Below, one piece after another: positions 7,084-13,953 of a stretch of 24,674 bases of DNA (position 1 is its first letter; every line of letters starts with the position of its first letter). The notes under the pieces were generated by a model, which did not search any database, had not been told where the DNA came from, and saw nothing but the letters and a program-made list of their open reading frames with translations. The position numbers were made by a program, and so were the translations under genes. The DNA is from an uncultured Clostridia bacterium (GTDB taxonomy: Bacteria; Bacillota; Clostridia; Oscillospirales; Acutalibacteraceae): NCBI GenBank assembly GCA_937919155.1, contig CALFPM010000148.1, positions 1 through 24,674 of the forward strand. The letters run 5' to 3'.

Positions 7084-7926
7084 TTAAAGGATAACCGAAG
7101 CATGTCTTGTGACATGGCAACCAACATTAACTGCAACAGGCAGACCCGCTATGTGAGTGGGTGCCGCTTCAATTGCAACGCTGAGAGCGGTGGTCTTGCC
7201 GCCAAAGCCCTGAGGTCCGATATCCAGGGCATTGACCTTTTCAAGAATTTCTCTCTCCATTGCAGAATAAAATTCGTCATTATTTTCTTCGCTCACAGCT
7301 CTGCAAAGCGCTGTTTTGGCAAGCAATGCACACTGTTCAAATGTGCCGCCTATTCCCACGCCGAGCACCATGGGCGGGCAGGGATTACTGCCTGCCTGCC
7401 TTACGGCAGAAACAATAAAATCAATTATATCTTCTCTCGTTGCAGAGGGTGTAAGCATTTTCAGGCAGCTCATATTTTCACTGCCGAAACCTTTGGGAGC
7501 AACAGTGATTTTCACCTTATCTCCGTCCACAATACGGGTGTGTATAACGGCAGGAGTGTTGTCGCCTGTATTAACTCTCCTGAAGGGGTCTTTCACAACG
7601 GAACATCTGAGATATCCCTCAGTGTATCCTCTTGAAACACCTTTATTGACCGCCGACTCAAAACTACCGCCGATAAAATGAACATCCTGACCGATTTCGG
7701 CAAAGATAACAGCCATTCCCGTATCCTGACAAATGGGGATATCAAGCTCTCTTGCGGCGTTTATGTTATCCTCAAGGGATTTCATTATGCTTTTGGGGAG
7801 TTCGTTGCATTCGCAGGCACCGCACTCCTTTATCCTTGATTCAAGGTCTGCAGGCAAATGCTTGTTGGATTCGATGCACAAATCGCGCACAGCCTGCTCA
7901 ACAATACTTAAATTTATTTCACGCAT
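7084..7926 (-). CDS. Class I fumarate hydratase (or tartrate dehydratase) alpha subunit
   Basis: 280 residues, the usual size of the separate alpha subunit of the iron-sulfur fumarases, which interconvert fumarate and malate. The three cysteines expected to bind the catalytic [4Fe-4S] cluster are visible: Cys66 (PICQDTG), Cys183 (NPCPPMVLGVGIGG) and Cys270 (VGCHVTRHA). GPQGFGGKTTAL (about 237-248) is also typical. Start ATG at 7926 has GAGGAAG four bases upstream. The beta subunit, which normally follows directly, is absent: the next gene downstream is hpf with its own promoter, so the partner must be elsewhere or missing. The terminator of the upstream gene ends only ~15 bases before the start, so how the gene is transcribed is unclear. 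Tartrate dehydratase cannot be excluded. Confidence 0.88.
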   Translation of the reverse strand: MREINLSIVEQAVRDLCIESNKHLPADLESRIKECGACECNELPKSIMKSLEDNINAARELDIPICQDTGMAVIFAEIGQDVHFIGGSFESAVNKGVSRGYTEGYLRCSVVKDPFRRVNTGDNTPAVIHTRIVDGDKVKITVAPKGFGSENMSCLKMLTPSATREDIIDFIVSAVRQAGSNPCPPMVLGVGIGGTFEQCALLAKTALCRAVSEENNDEFYSAMEREILEKVNALDIGPQGFGGKTTALSVAIEAAPTHIAGLPVAVNVGCHVTRHASVIL

Positions 7927-7940
7927 AGTGCTTCCTCAAC

Positions 7941-7968
7941 AAAAAACGGGAGCCTGACGCTCCCGTTT
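7941..7968 (-). terminator. Intrinsic terminator after yabR-like gene
   Basis: AAACGGGAGC (7944-7953) pairs with GCTCCCGTTT (7959-7968) around CTGAC, a perfect 10-bp stem. On the - strand it ends in TTTTTT. It sits 28 bases past the S1-protein stop codon and 15 bases before the fumarase start codon, so it could also act as a leader hairpin controlling the fumarase gene. Confidence 0.8.
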
Positions 7969-7996
7969 GAAAATTCGGTGTTAATCAGCAAAGCAA

Positions 7997-8461
7997 TTAT
8001 TTGCTGCCTCTGCGGTTGTAGCCGCCGCTGCCTCTTTTTGAATCGCTTGCTCTCTTAAGGTCGGTCATTTTTTCATCGCTGACCTGCTTAAAACGGGCCA
8101 TCATATCTTCAAAGGACGGTTTAGCACCTTCTGCAGGAGCGCTGCTCTTCTGTCCGTTCCAGACCTGAGGTGCACGCCTTTCTCCCTTGGGTTTCTGAGG
8201 GCGCTGAGGACGCTGCTCCTTGGGCTGCTCTGTGAGCTTTCTGATTGAAAGGCTGATTTTTCCGTCAGGTGTAACTGAAATAACCTTTGTGGTAACCTCC
8301 TGACCCACGGAAACGTGTTCCCTGATATCCTTAACATAATTTGCGGCTACCTCGGAAATATGTATCATTCCGGTTTTTCCGTCCTCCAGCTCAACAAATG
8401 CGCCAAAATCGGTTAAACCGGTAACCTTTCCGCTGACTATTGCTCCTTCTTCGATCTGCAT
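7997..8461 (-). CDS. yabR: S1 RNA-binding domain protein, YabR-like
   Basis: 154 residues. Residues 1-75 are one S1 domain (GAIVSGKVTGLTDFGAFVEL, GKTGMIHISE, GQEVTTKVISV), the fold used by many ribosome- and RNA-associated proteins. The remainder is a Lys/Arg/Pro/Gln-rich tail that is probably disordered and may add RNA affinity. Gene order divIC then this gene matches B. subtilis divIC-yabR, which supports the name. Start ATG at 8461; the nearest ribosome binding site (GGGAAGG) is 13 bases upstream, longer than usual, so initiation may be weak. B. subtilis YabR and the related GSP13 associate with ribosomes or RNA, but no precise role can be read here. Confidence 0.85.
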   Translation of the reverse strand: MQIEEGAIVSGKVTGLTDFGAFVELEDGKTGMIHISEVAANYVKDIREHVSVGQEVTTKVISVTPDGKISLSIRKLTEQPKEQRPQRPQKPKGERRAPQVWNGQKSSAPAEGAKPSFEDMMARFKQVSDEKMTDLKRASDSKRGSGGYNRRGSK

Positions 8462-8518
8462 ACGGTAAAAAAATCCTTCCCTTTTCTAAATTATAAAATA
8501 TATTGAACCGACATCGGT

Positions 8519-8818
8519 TTATGACACTGTTGAGTCGTAATATACTCTCTCGTCAGGCATAACATAGTTGTATTGCTCTCTTGCGATTTTTTCAATGTAG
8601 GCAGCTTCGTCTCCGCTGTCAATAATCATCTGAAGCTCTGCATTGTCATCAATCTGCTGCTGATAGGTTTTCTTCAGCTGAGCAACCTCTCTCTCCTGTG
8701 CTCTGACCTTTGTCTGAAGGCTGATAAAAGTCGCAACGAAGTAACACACCAGTGCGCAAAAAAGCACGGTGAGGATGACACTGCGTTTTCTGTTTTTCTC
8801 TGTTTTAACAGCCATCAT
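8519..8818 (-). CDS. divIC: Septum formation initiator family protein (DivIC/FtsB)
   Basis: 99 residues with the architecture of DivIC/FtsB: a short basic cytoplasmic N-terminus, one membrane helix (about 13-33), an extracellular coiled coil (about 34-65) and the family signature YIEKIAREQYNYVMPDE (74-90). It acts in the cell-division complex with FtsL and DivIB-type partners. Two adjacent ATG codons (8818 and 8815) follow AAAAGGAAAAGA; either could be used. The first overlaps the end of yabQ by 14 bases, as is typical in this cluster. A candidate sigma-A promoter inside the 3' end of yabQ (8865-8894) would let it be expressed in growing cells independently of the sporulation genes upstream. 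Confidence 0.9.
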   Translation of the reverse strand: MMAVKTEKNRKRSVILTVLFCALVCYFVATFISLQTKVRAQEREVAQLKKTYQQQIDDNAELQMIIDSGDEAAYIEKIAREQYNYVMPDERVYYDSTVS

Positions 8819-9341
8819 TCTTTTCCTTTTCAGAATAATTTTGTTTTTTTATATAACCGTATAGATTATACACTATATGTCTGTACTTTTGCAAGTTAAA
8901 TTTTACTTTTTTATCAGATTTTCTTACAATTTTTTTGCATTCAGAACCCATTTTGCCTGTTTTTCTCCATACTTTGGCAAAAAGCTTCCTCACCTTGCCG
9001 AAAATCCTGCGAATTATTCTTCGTAAAAAGGCAGTCACTCCGTTAGTCAATCGGATTGCAACCGTACCTAAAGAAAAATAATAAATCAGCCAGCCTATCA
9101 GCTGACCTCCCGCGGTGTAAAGTCTGACCTTGCCGCTGTCGGCAACTAGCATAAAGCAAAAAATCAGCAATGAACAAACTGCAAAATACAGCAAATCCAT
9201 AAACAGGACAAAAGCTTTTGAACGGGAAATAATCAGTCTCAAAATGCGGAACACATCATAAAGAATACCCAGCAAAAAACCGAAACCCAGTGAGTAAAAA
9301 AATATCTCCGTCTGCTCCGCCATACCCTGAATATAAATCAT
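8805..9341 (-). CDS. yabQ: Sporulation protein YabQ
   Basis: 178 residues. The first ~95 residues contain three or so membrane segments with the YabQ-typical stretch LGFGFLLGILYDVFRILRLI, and the C-terminal half is strongly basic (many Lys/Arg). In B. subtilis YabQ is a mother-cell membrane protein needed for spore cortex formation. The ATG at 9341 directly follows the yabP TAA (9342-9344), so the two are translationally coupled; Met7 (MAEQTEIFF) is an alternative start. Its C-terminus is longer and more basic than the ~200-residue norm would need for membrane insertion, and its last codons overlap divIC. Confidence 0.85.
   Translation of the reverse strand: MIYIQGMAEQTEIFFYSLGFGFLLGILYDVFRILRLIISRSKAFVLFMDLLYFAVCSLLIFCFMLVADSGKVRLYTAGGQLIGWLIYYFSLGTVAIRLTNGVTAFLRRIIRRIFGKVRKLFAKVWRKTGKMGSECKKIVRKSDKKVKFNLQKYRHIVYNLYGYIKKQNYSEKEKNDGC
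8865..8894 (-). promoter_or_regulatory. Candidate sigma-A promoter for divIC inside yabQ
   Basis: On the - strand, -35 TTGCAA (8889-8894) and a perfect -10 TATAAT (8865-8870) are 18 bases apart. The expected transcript start is about 40 bases before the divIC start codon. The elements lie within the yabQ coding region. Confidence 0.6.
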
Positions 9342-9623
9342 TTATCTGAATACCTTGCTGAAAAAACCGCCGCTTTTGGGTGTATCTTCCGAATAAATCA
9401 GAGCGCATATGTTTCCCTCAACAGTCAGTTCCCCCACCTCAACGCTGAGCCGGTTGATGTGCAGGTTTGTTCCTCGCACCGTAAGTTCTCCGAGTTCAGT
9501 AAAAACAATGACGGTTTCTTCGTCAAAGCTGTCCACATCCGACACGCCGGATACGGTCAGAAGCCGTCTGTCTTCAAGCACAAGATTATGGGGCATTGCC
9601 GGATTTCTTTTTTCATCTGCCAT
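9342..9623 (-). CDS. yabP: Sporulation protein YabP
   Basis: 93 residues, a typical YabP: HNLVLEDRRLLTVSGV near the N-terminus, then DSFDEETVIVFTELGELTVRG and LSVEVGELTVEGNI, repeating strands of the YabP/YqfC fold. In B. subtilis it is made in the mother cell under sigma-E and is required for cortex assembly. ATG at 9623 has GGGAGG nine bases upstream. The short intergenic region to the S4 gene holds a strong hairpin whose 3' arm contains this ribosome binding site, and a sigma-E-like promoter overlaps it. It is immediately followed by yabQ. Confidence 0.9.
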   Translation of the reverse strand: MADEKRNPAMPHNLVLEDRRLLTVSGVSDVDSFDEETVIVFTELGELTVRGTNLHINRLSVEVGELTVEGNICALIYSEDTPKSGGFFSKVFR

Positions 9624-9632
9624 AAATAAAAA

Positions 9633-9666
9633 CCTCCCTTTTCATTCAATCATATGAAAAAGGAGG
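9633..9666 (-). terminator. Terminator-like hairpin containing the yabP ribosome binding site
   Basis: Window 9633-9645 pairs with 9654-9666 (12 base pairs, one mismatch, 8-nt loop). In the - strand transcript the second arm ends in GGGAGG followed by TTTTTATTT, so it reads as an intrinsic terminator, and the same GGGAGG is the yabP ribosome binding site. A transcript coming from the S4 gene would terminate here or have the site masked. Confidence 0.7.
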
Positions 9667-9677
9667 CTTCAATATGA
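9649..9677 (-). promoter_or_regulatory. Candidate sigma-E promoter for yabP-yabQ
   Basis: On the - strand, TCATATT (9671-9677) matches the sigma-E -35 consensus and CATATGAT (9649-9656) resembles the -10 CATACAAT with two mismatches; the spacer is 14 bases, as expected. The predicted start near 9641-9643 gives a leader of about 20 bases before the yabP ATG. Confidence 0.55.
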
Positions 9678-9683
9678 ACTTTT

Positions 9684-9923
9684 TTAAAGCTGTCTGAACA
9701 TAAGTGCAGCGCTTTCTTTAGTTGCATGTTCCGAGACATTAAGCACTTCAAAGCGGCTTGTGTTTGCACCGAATGTGATTTCGATTATATCGCCCACTTT
9801 CACATCATAAGATGCTCTTGCCACTTTGCCGTTAACCGTAACGTGCTTTGCATCGCAAGCCTCATTCGCAACAGTTCTTCTTTTTATTATTCTTGATACC
9901 TTAAGATATTTATCAAGACGCAC
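9684..9923 (-). CDS. RNA-binding S4 domain protein (YabO/HslR-like)
   Basis: 79 residues, consisting of a single S4 domain: MRLDKYLKVSRIIKRRTVANEAC, then HVTVNGKVARASYDVKVGDIIEITFG. Proteins of this type (B. subtilis YabO/RqcP, E. coli Hsp15) bind RNA at the ribosome; RqcP works with RqcH on stalled 50S subunits. The gene position next to mazG-HU and yabP matches the conserved Bacillus/Clostridium cluster, which favours the YabO/RqcP group. The start is GTG at 9923, with GGAG nine bases upstream. A hairpin lies between it and HU, and another between it and yabP. Confidence 0.88.
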   Translation of the reverse strand: MRLDKYLKVSRIIKRRTVANEACDAKHVTVNGKVARASYDVKVGDIIEITFGANTSRFEVLNVSEHATKESAALMFRQL

Positions 9924-9949
9924 AGTTAATCACTCCGAAAAAAATTCAC

Positions 9950-9972
9950 GGGGCTGCCGAAAAAGCAGCCCC
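9950..9972 (-). terminator. Hairpin between HU and S4 genes (attenuator or terminator)
   Basis: GGGGCTGC (9950-9957) pairs perfectly with GCAGCCCC (9965-9972) around a 7-nt loop. On the - strand the stem is followed by GTGAA and then a run of seven T, so the T-tract is offset by five bases. It probably reduces rather than abolishes transcription into the S4 gene. Confidence 0.6.
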
Positions 9973-9986
9973 TGATGAATACAAAC

Positions 9987-10262
9987 TTATTTTGCAACCT
10001 TATCCTTAAGAGCAGCGCCTGCCTTGAAAGCGGGAACCTTTGTAGCTGCAACTTTGATTGTTTCGCCTGTTCTGGGGTTGCGAGCTTCCTTAGCTGCACG
10101 CTCACGAACTTCGAATGTACCAAAGCCGATAAGCTGAACCTTTTCACCTGCTGCAAGAGCATCTGAAATAGCTGCAACAACAGCGTTAACTGCCTTCTCA
10201 GCGCACTTCTTCTCGATGCCTTCGTTCTTTGCAATTGCGTTTACAAGTTCTGTCTTATTCAT
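9987..10262 (-). CDS. hup: DNA-binding protein HU
   Basis: 91 residues, the normal length of HU. It shows the two N-terminal dimerisation helices (MNKTELVNAIAKNEG), then LIGFGTFEVRERAAKEARNP with the DNA-inserting arm RNPRTGE (61-67), and a final basic helix. HU is the abundant nucleoid protein that bends and compacts DNA. ATG at 10262 has GGAG nine bases upstream. It lies 59 bases after mazG, with a small hairpin in that gap, and is followed by a hairpin. Codon use looks biased toward a high-expression set. A dedicated promoter is likely given its abundance, but none could be assigned with confidence. Confidence 0.95.
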   Translation of the reverse strand: MNKTELVNAIAKNEGIEKKCAEKAVNAVVAAISDALAAGEKVQLIGFGTFEVRERAAKEARNPRTGETIKVAATKVPAFKAGAALKDKVAK

Positions 10263-10296
10263 TTTTCTTTACTCCAATCTTTTTGATTTTCTATTT

Positions 10297-10319
10297 ATGA
10301 AACACCGAAAGGTGTTCAT
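10297..10319 (-). other. Hairpin in the mazG-HU gap
   Basis: AACACC and GGTGTT pair around a 4-nt loop, extended by ATG/CAT with one bulged base. It has no T-run on the - strand, so it is not a standard terminator; it may be an mRNA 3'-end or processing structure ahead of HU. Confidence 0.35.
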
Positions 10320-10321
10320 AT

Positions 10322-11125
10322 TCAATTATTTTGGTTTGCCTTTGCCTCGTCCCACAAGGCGTCAAGCACTTCAAGTTCAGCGGATTTCATATCTATTCCG
10401 CGCTCTGCGGCAAGCTTTTCCACCATTGTGAATCGGGAAAGAAATTTGTCGCTTGCTGCTGTGAGTGCTTCCTCCGCATCAGTCTTGATGAATCTTGAAA
10501 CATTGACCGCGGAAAACAGAACATCTCCAAGCTCCTCAGTCATATTAGTGCCATCGTTATTATCAATCGCCTGTCTGAGTTCTGCAATCTCTTCCTCAAG
10601 CTTATCCAGCGCACCCGAAACATCAGACCAATCAAAGCCGACATCCGCCGCCTTTTTCTGAAGCTTTGTTGCACGCATAAGCGCAGGCAATTCTCTCGGA
10701 ACACTGAGCATTGAATCGGTTGTTGTCTTTTGCTTTTTGGTTTTCATTTTGATTGCATCCCAGTTGGTAAGCACATCGTCAACACCTGAAATCTTAACCT
10801 CACCAAAAACGTGAGGATGGCGTTCAACGAGTTTTTTGCACACGCCGTCAGCAACATCATTGAAATCAAAAGCACCTGTCTCCTGCTCCATCTGAGCATG
10901 GAACACAACCTGCATAAGCAAATCGCCCAGTTCTTCGCACAAAAGCTCTTTGTCTTTCTTATTGATTGCCTCTATTACCTCATAGGTTTCTTCAATAAGA
11001 TTTTTCTTTATGCTTTCGTGGGTTTGCTCTGCATCCCAGGGACAGCCGCCGGGGGCTCTGAGGATTCTCATTATCTCCAGCAAATCCTGAACATTATAGC
11101 TGTTTTTAATTTCAAAATCCGCCAT
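10322..11125 (-). CDS. mazG: Nucleoside triphosphate pyrophosphohydrolase MazG
   Basis: 267 residues from ATG at 11125. The in-frame TTG at 11134 is less likely because GGAGG would abut it, while it sits nine bases from the ATG. Two MazG domains are present: the first carries LRAPGGCPWDAEQTH (CPWD at 28-31) and the metal-binding helix KKNLIEETYEVIEAI with EELGDLLMQVVFHA. The second is about 150-260, with TEELGDVLFSAVN. It hydrolyses NTPs to NMP and pyrophosphate, cleaning aberrant nucleotides. B. subtilis YabN is the orthologue but carries an extra N-terminal methylase domain that is absent here. It lies 33 bases after the SpoVB-like gene. Confidence 0.93.
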   Translation of the reverse strand: MADFEIKNSYNVQDLLEIMRILRAPGGCPWDAEQTHESIKKNLIEETYEVIEAINKKDKELLCEELGDLLMQVVFHAQMEQETGAFDFNDVADGVCKKLVERHPHVFGEVKISGVDDVLTNWDAIKMKTKKQKTTTDSMLSVPRELPALMRATKLQKKAADVGFDWSDVSGALDKLEEEIAELRQAIDNNDGTNMTEELGDVLFSAVNVSRFIKTDAEEALTAASDKFLSRFTMVEKLAAERGIDMKSAELEVLDALWDEAKANQNN

Positions 11126-11158
11126 TTTCAACAACCTCCGCAGACCTTGCTATATATT

Positions 11159-12982
11159 CTAACCTAAAAGTCCATATTTTTCAAGGGTTTTTGCAATTTT
11201 TTCTCCTTTTGGCAAAACCAATACATCTTCGCGGGCAATACCCTTTATAAGAAGAAGGGAAATCGCATAAACAATAACCGCAAGAACAACTGCAATACCA
11301 GCCGAAACAGTGCCCATATTCAGAATACTTTCGGATGTATCCGCAGGGAAAATTCTGTTAAGCAATCCGTTCGCCGCAAACGCCGTTACGCCGCAAAGAG
11401 CCGCGCAAATGAGAGGCTTCACCAAAACTGAACTCCAACGGATTTTAACCTTGGATATCTTAAGAAGTGAAACAAAGTTACAGGCAACAATAACGACATA
11501 GAAAAGAACAGTGCCGATTACCGCGCCGTAAATATTCATCTTGGGATTTCCCACAAGAATAAAGTTACAGATTATTTTGCATATTGCACCCACAACAACA
11601 GACTTGACGGGAATATCCGTTCTGCCGATTGCCTGAAGCATATTGGTTGTGGGGGTTGAAATCGCCATAATGGGGGTTGAAAGTCCGTAAGCAATAAGGA
11701 TAGGAGTAACGACGGAAATAGCATCGGAGCTTGAACCTCTGCCGTAAATAACCGTAAGGATAGGCTCTGCAAGCGCCGCCATACCGATGCCTGCAGGCAG
11801 TGCAATAAGCATTCCGATTCTGACAACGGTTTCAACCGTTGATTTGGTGGCTTTCTTGTCCTTGGTTGCCCATGCTGCCGCAAGAGCAGGCAGAGCGCTT
11901 ACACCAAGCTGAATTGTGATTGTGGGCACAAGATTCTTGAAGTCAAGCGCCATACCGTAAGAACCCCACAGATAACTGCGGACTTCCTTGAGGTCATTGA
12001 GATTAAGTCTTGAAAGGCTGACGGCATTGTTGAACGCCTCGCCGTGCATCTGCAGAACCGCATTGAAATCCGACTCAAGAGCAGCCATAAGACGGGACTG
12101 GATTGTTACCGTATCCACAAGGTTGGTTATGTTGAGAACGAGAGAACTGATAACCATAGGAACGGCAATCTTAATCATTGTTTTTGCGAGTTCATCTGAA
12201 GGTGCTGACTTGGGCGAATTCACAAGCTGAACTCTCGTGAAACCGTCACCCTTGACTTTATAGCATATGATGAGGAACACATTGCTCAATATTGAGCCGA
12301 CCGTTACACCCATTACCGCCGCAGCTGCCGCCCAGGGAAGAATAACGCTGTTTGCCTCGGTATCGCTCACAACCGCAGTGCCGAAAACGGTTGCACCTGC
12401 ATTGCCCGAAGCGAGCATTCCTGCTTCATACTGACCTTCACCCACTGAAATAACAATCTTTGCAAGAGCAAGACCTATCAGAAGCTTGCCGAGAGCTTCA
12501 ATAACCTGAGAAATTGCCGTGGGTGTCATATTTCTCAGACCTTCATAGTAACCTCTGTATGCCGACATATAGCAACAGAAAAAGATTGAGGGCGCAACAC
12601 AAATAACTGCAGGAAGGCTTTTGATACCTGCGACAAAATATGAATAGGGATAAGCCGCAACGAGAAGAATGAGAGTTCCTGCAATACCGACAACGGTAAA
12701 TATGCGCTGTGACACCTTGAAAACCATTCTTGCTTCGCGGTGTTTGTTGAGAGCAACATTTTCTGCAACCATTCTTGAAACCGCAACAGGCAGACCTGCC
12801 ATTGAAATTGCAAAAATGGGTGTATACACCTCGTAAGCGGCGCTGAAATAACCTCTGCCCGTTGCACCGAGCATATCCGTAAGCGGAATTTTGAACAATG
12901 CGCCTATAAGCTTAACAAGCACCACAGCAAACATAAGCATCATTGCGCCGTTTAAAACTGACTGTTTTTTTTCTGTAGCCAA
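11159..12982 (-). CDS. Polysaccharide/lipid flippase, SpoVB/YabM-like
   Basis: About 607 residues with ~14 predicted membrane helices; the N-terminus (LNGAMMLMFAVVLVKLIGALFKIPL) and LGATGRGYFSAAYEVYTP are typical of the MATE/MOP-superfamily proteins SpoVB, YabM and MurJ. By family it moves lipid-linked oligosaccharide or lipid II across the membrane. In the Bacillus cluster the paralogue next to mazG is YabM (ykvU/spoVB family). It is longer than the ~530-residue Bacillus protein, with an inserted segment after about residue 190. I place the start at TTG 12982, ten bases from GGAG; a GTG at 12991 is in frame but only one base from it. Whether the substrate is cortex precursor or vegetative lipid II is not determinable. 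Confidence 0.88.
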   Translation of the reverse strand: MATEKKQSVLNGAMMLMFAVVLVKLIGALFKIPLTDMLGATGRGYFSAAYEVYTPIFAISMAGLPVAVSRMVAENVALNKHREARMVFKVSQRIFTVVGIAGTLILLVAAYPYSYFVAGIKSLPAVICVAPSIFFCCYMSAYRGYYEGLRNMTPTAISQVIEALGKLLIGLALAKIVISVGEGQYEAGMLASGNAGATVFGTAVVSDTEANSVILPWAAAAAVMGVTVGSILSNVFLIICYKVKGDGFTRVQLVNSPKSAPSDELAKTMIKIAVPMVISSLVLNITNLVDTVTIQSRLMAALESDFNAVLQMHGEAFNNAVSLSRLNLNDLKEVRSYLWGSYGMALDFKNLVPTITIQLGVSALPALAAAWATKDKKATKSTVETVVRIGMLIALPAGIGMAALAEPILTVIYGRGSSSDAISVVTPILIAYGLSTPIMAISTPTTNMLQAIGRTDIPVKSVVVGAICKIICNFILVGNPKMNIYGAVIGTVLFYVVIVACNFVSLLKISKVKIRWSSVLVKPLICAALCGVTAFAANGLLNRIFPADTSESILNMGTVSAGIAVVLAVIVYAISLLLIKGIAREDVLVLPKGEKIAKTLEKYGLLG

Positions 12983-12997
12983 TCGGCTCACACTCCT

Positions 12998-13921
12998 TTA
13001 ATCTGCGCCCGTAAACTCACGCAGAAGTGAATCTGCAGGCAGCAAAGAATAATCTGTATTTCTGAAAAGGCCGAGTTTCTCTGAAAGTGATTTTGCTTTT
13101 TCGGCATATTCCGATTTTTTTGCCTCCGAAAGAAGCTGCATTGCTCTTTCCGAAAAAACGCATGGTTCACAGGGATGGAAAGAATTCAGTTTCACATCCG
13201 CAAGATATTCAAAAGGAAAAAGATATTTATCCTCTCCCCTCATCACGCTTTGCCAGATTTCAAAAGTGCGCTCAACGGATGTTGAACGGAACCTGAAATC
13301 ACGCACCATACGGCGCACAAACCTTAAGTCACGCTTCGAGAGCAAAACATTTCCGCCATCATCATAAACTCTTGAAGAAACACTGACATAAATTCTGAAA
13401 AGATTTTTATCGCTCAGGTTATCTGTTATGACGGGGTTAAGTGCATGAAGACCCTCAACTATTATAATGTCGTTTTCCGAAAGGTCAATGCTTTTTGCAT
13501 CATTTATTCTTTCCCCTGATTTGAAATCAAAAACAGGGAGTCTTGATTTGCCTGTTTCAACAAGCTCCGCAAGCTTTGAACGGATAAGCTCAACATCAAG
13601 CGCTTCAACACATTCATAATCGGGTTTACCGTTTTCATCAAGGGGATAACCTACACTTCTGGGATGATAAAAGTCATCGAGAGAAACGGTGTATGCCCTG
13701 CCGCCGAGTCTGCTTATTCCGCGAGAAAGAATGGATGCCGTTGTTGTTTTTCCCGATGAACTCGGGCCCGCAAGCATCACAATCTTTTTGTTTTCATCGG
13801 CAAAAATCTTTTTTGCAACATCATCTGCCGCACGATGATAATTATTTGAACTGTCCTCCAAAAATTTTCGGGGTTCAAGTGCAAGACAGTTGATTTTCCT
13901 GCAAGTGTAAATTTCGTTCAT
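12998..13921 (-). CDS. Uridine kinase-like P-loop ATPase
   Basis: 307 residues. A P-loop GPSSSGKT (52-59) opens a phosphoribulokinase/uridine kinase-type domain, followed by SLDDFYHPR (the substrate-binding DDFY motif) and a DIIIVEGLHALNP segment (Walker B-like), with basic residues RRMVRDFRFRS near the C-terminus. Clostridial relatives are usually annotated as uridine kinase or nucleoside kinase, and some are fused to a threonyl-tRNA-synthetase-like TGS domain at the N-terminus. Here the N-terminal ~40 residues are short, so the TGS part is missing. The true substrate is uncertain. ATG at 13921 follows AGGTGAT; the gene lies 32 bases after hemZ and its stop is 15 bases before the flippase start. 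Confidence 0.8.
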   Translation of the reverse strand: MNEIYTCRKINCLALEPRKFLEDSSNNYHRAADDVAKKIFADENKKIVMLAGPSSSGKTTTASILSRGISRLGGRAYTVSLDDFYHPRSVGYPLDENGKPDYECVEALDVELIRSKLAELVETGKSRLPVFDFKSGERINDAKSIDLSENDIIIVEGLHALNPVITDNLSDKNLFRIYVSVSSRVYDDGGNVLLSKRDLRFVRRMVRDFRFRSTSVERTFEIWQSVMRGEDKYLFPFEYLADVKLNSFHPCEPCVFSERAMQLLSEAKKSEYAEKAKSLSEKLGLFRNTDYSLLPADSLLREFTGAD

Positions 13922-13953
13922 ACTATATCACCTACTATATCGCTTATTTAAAT

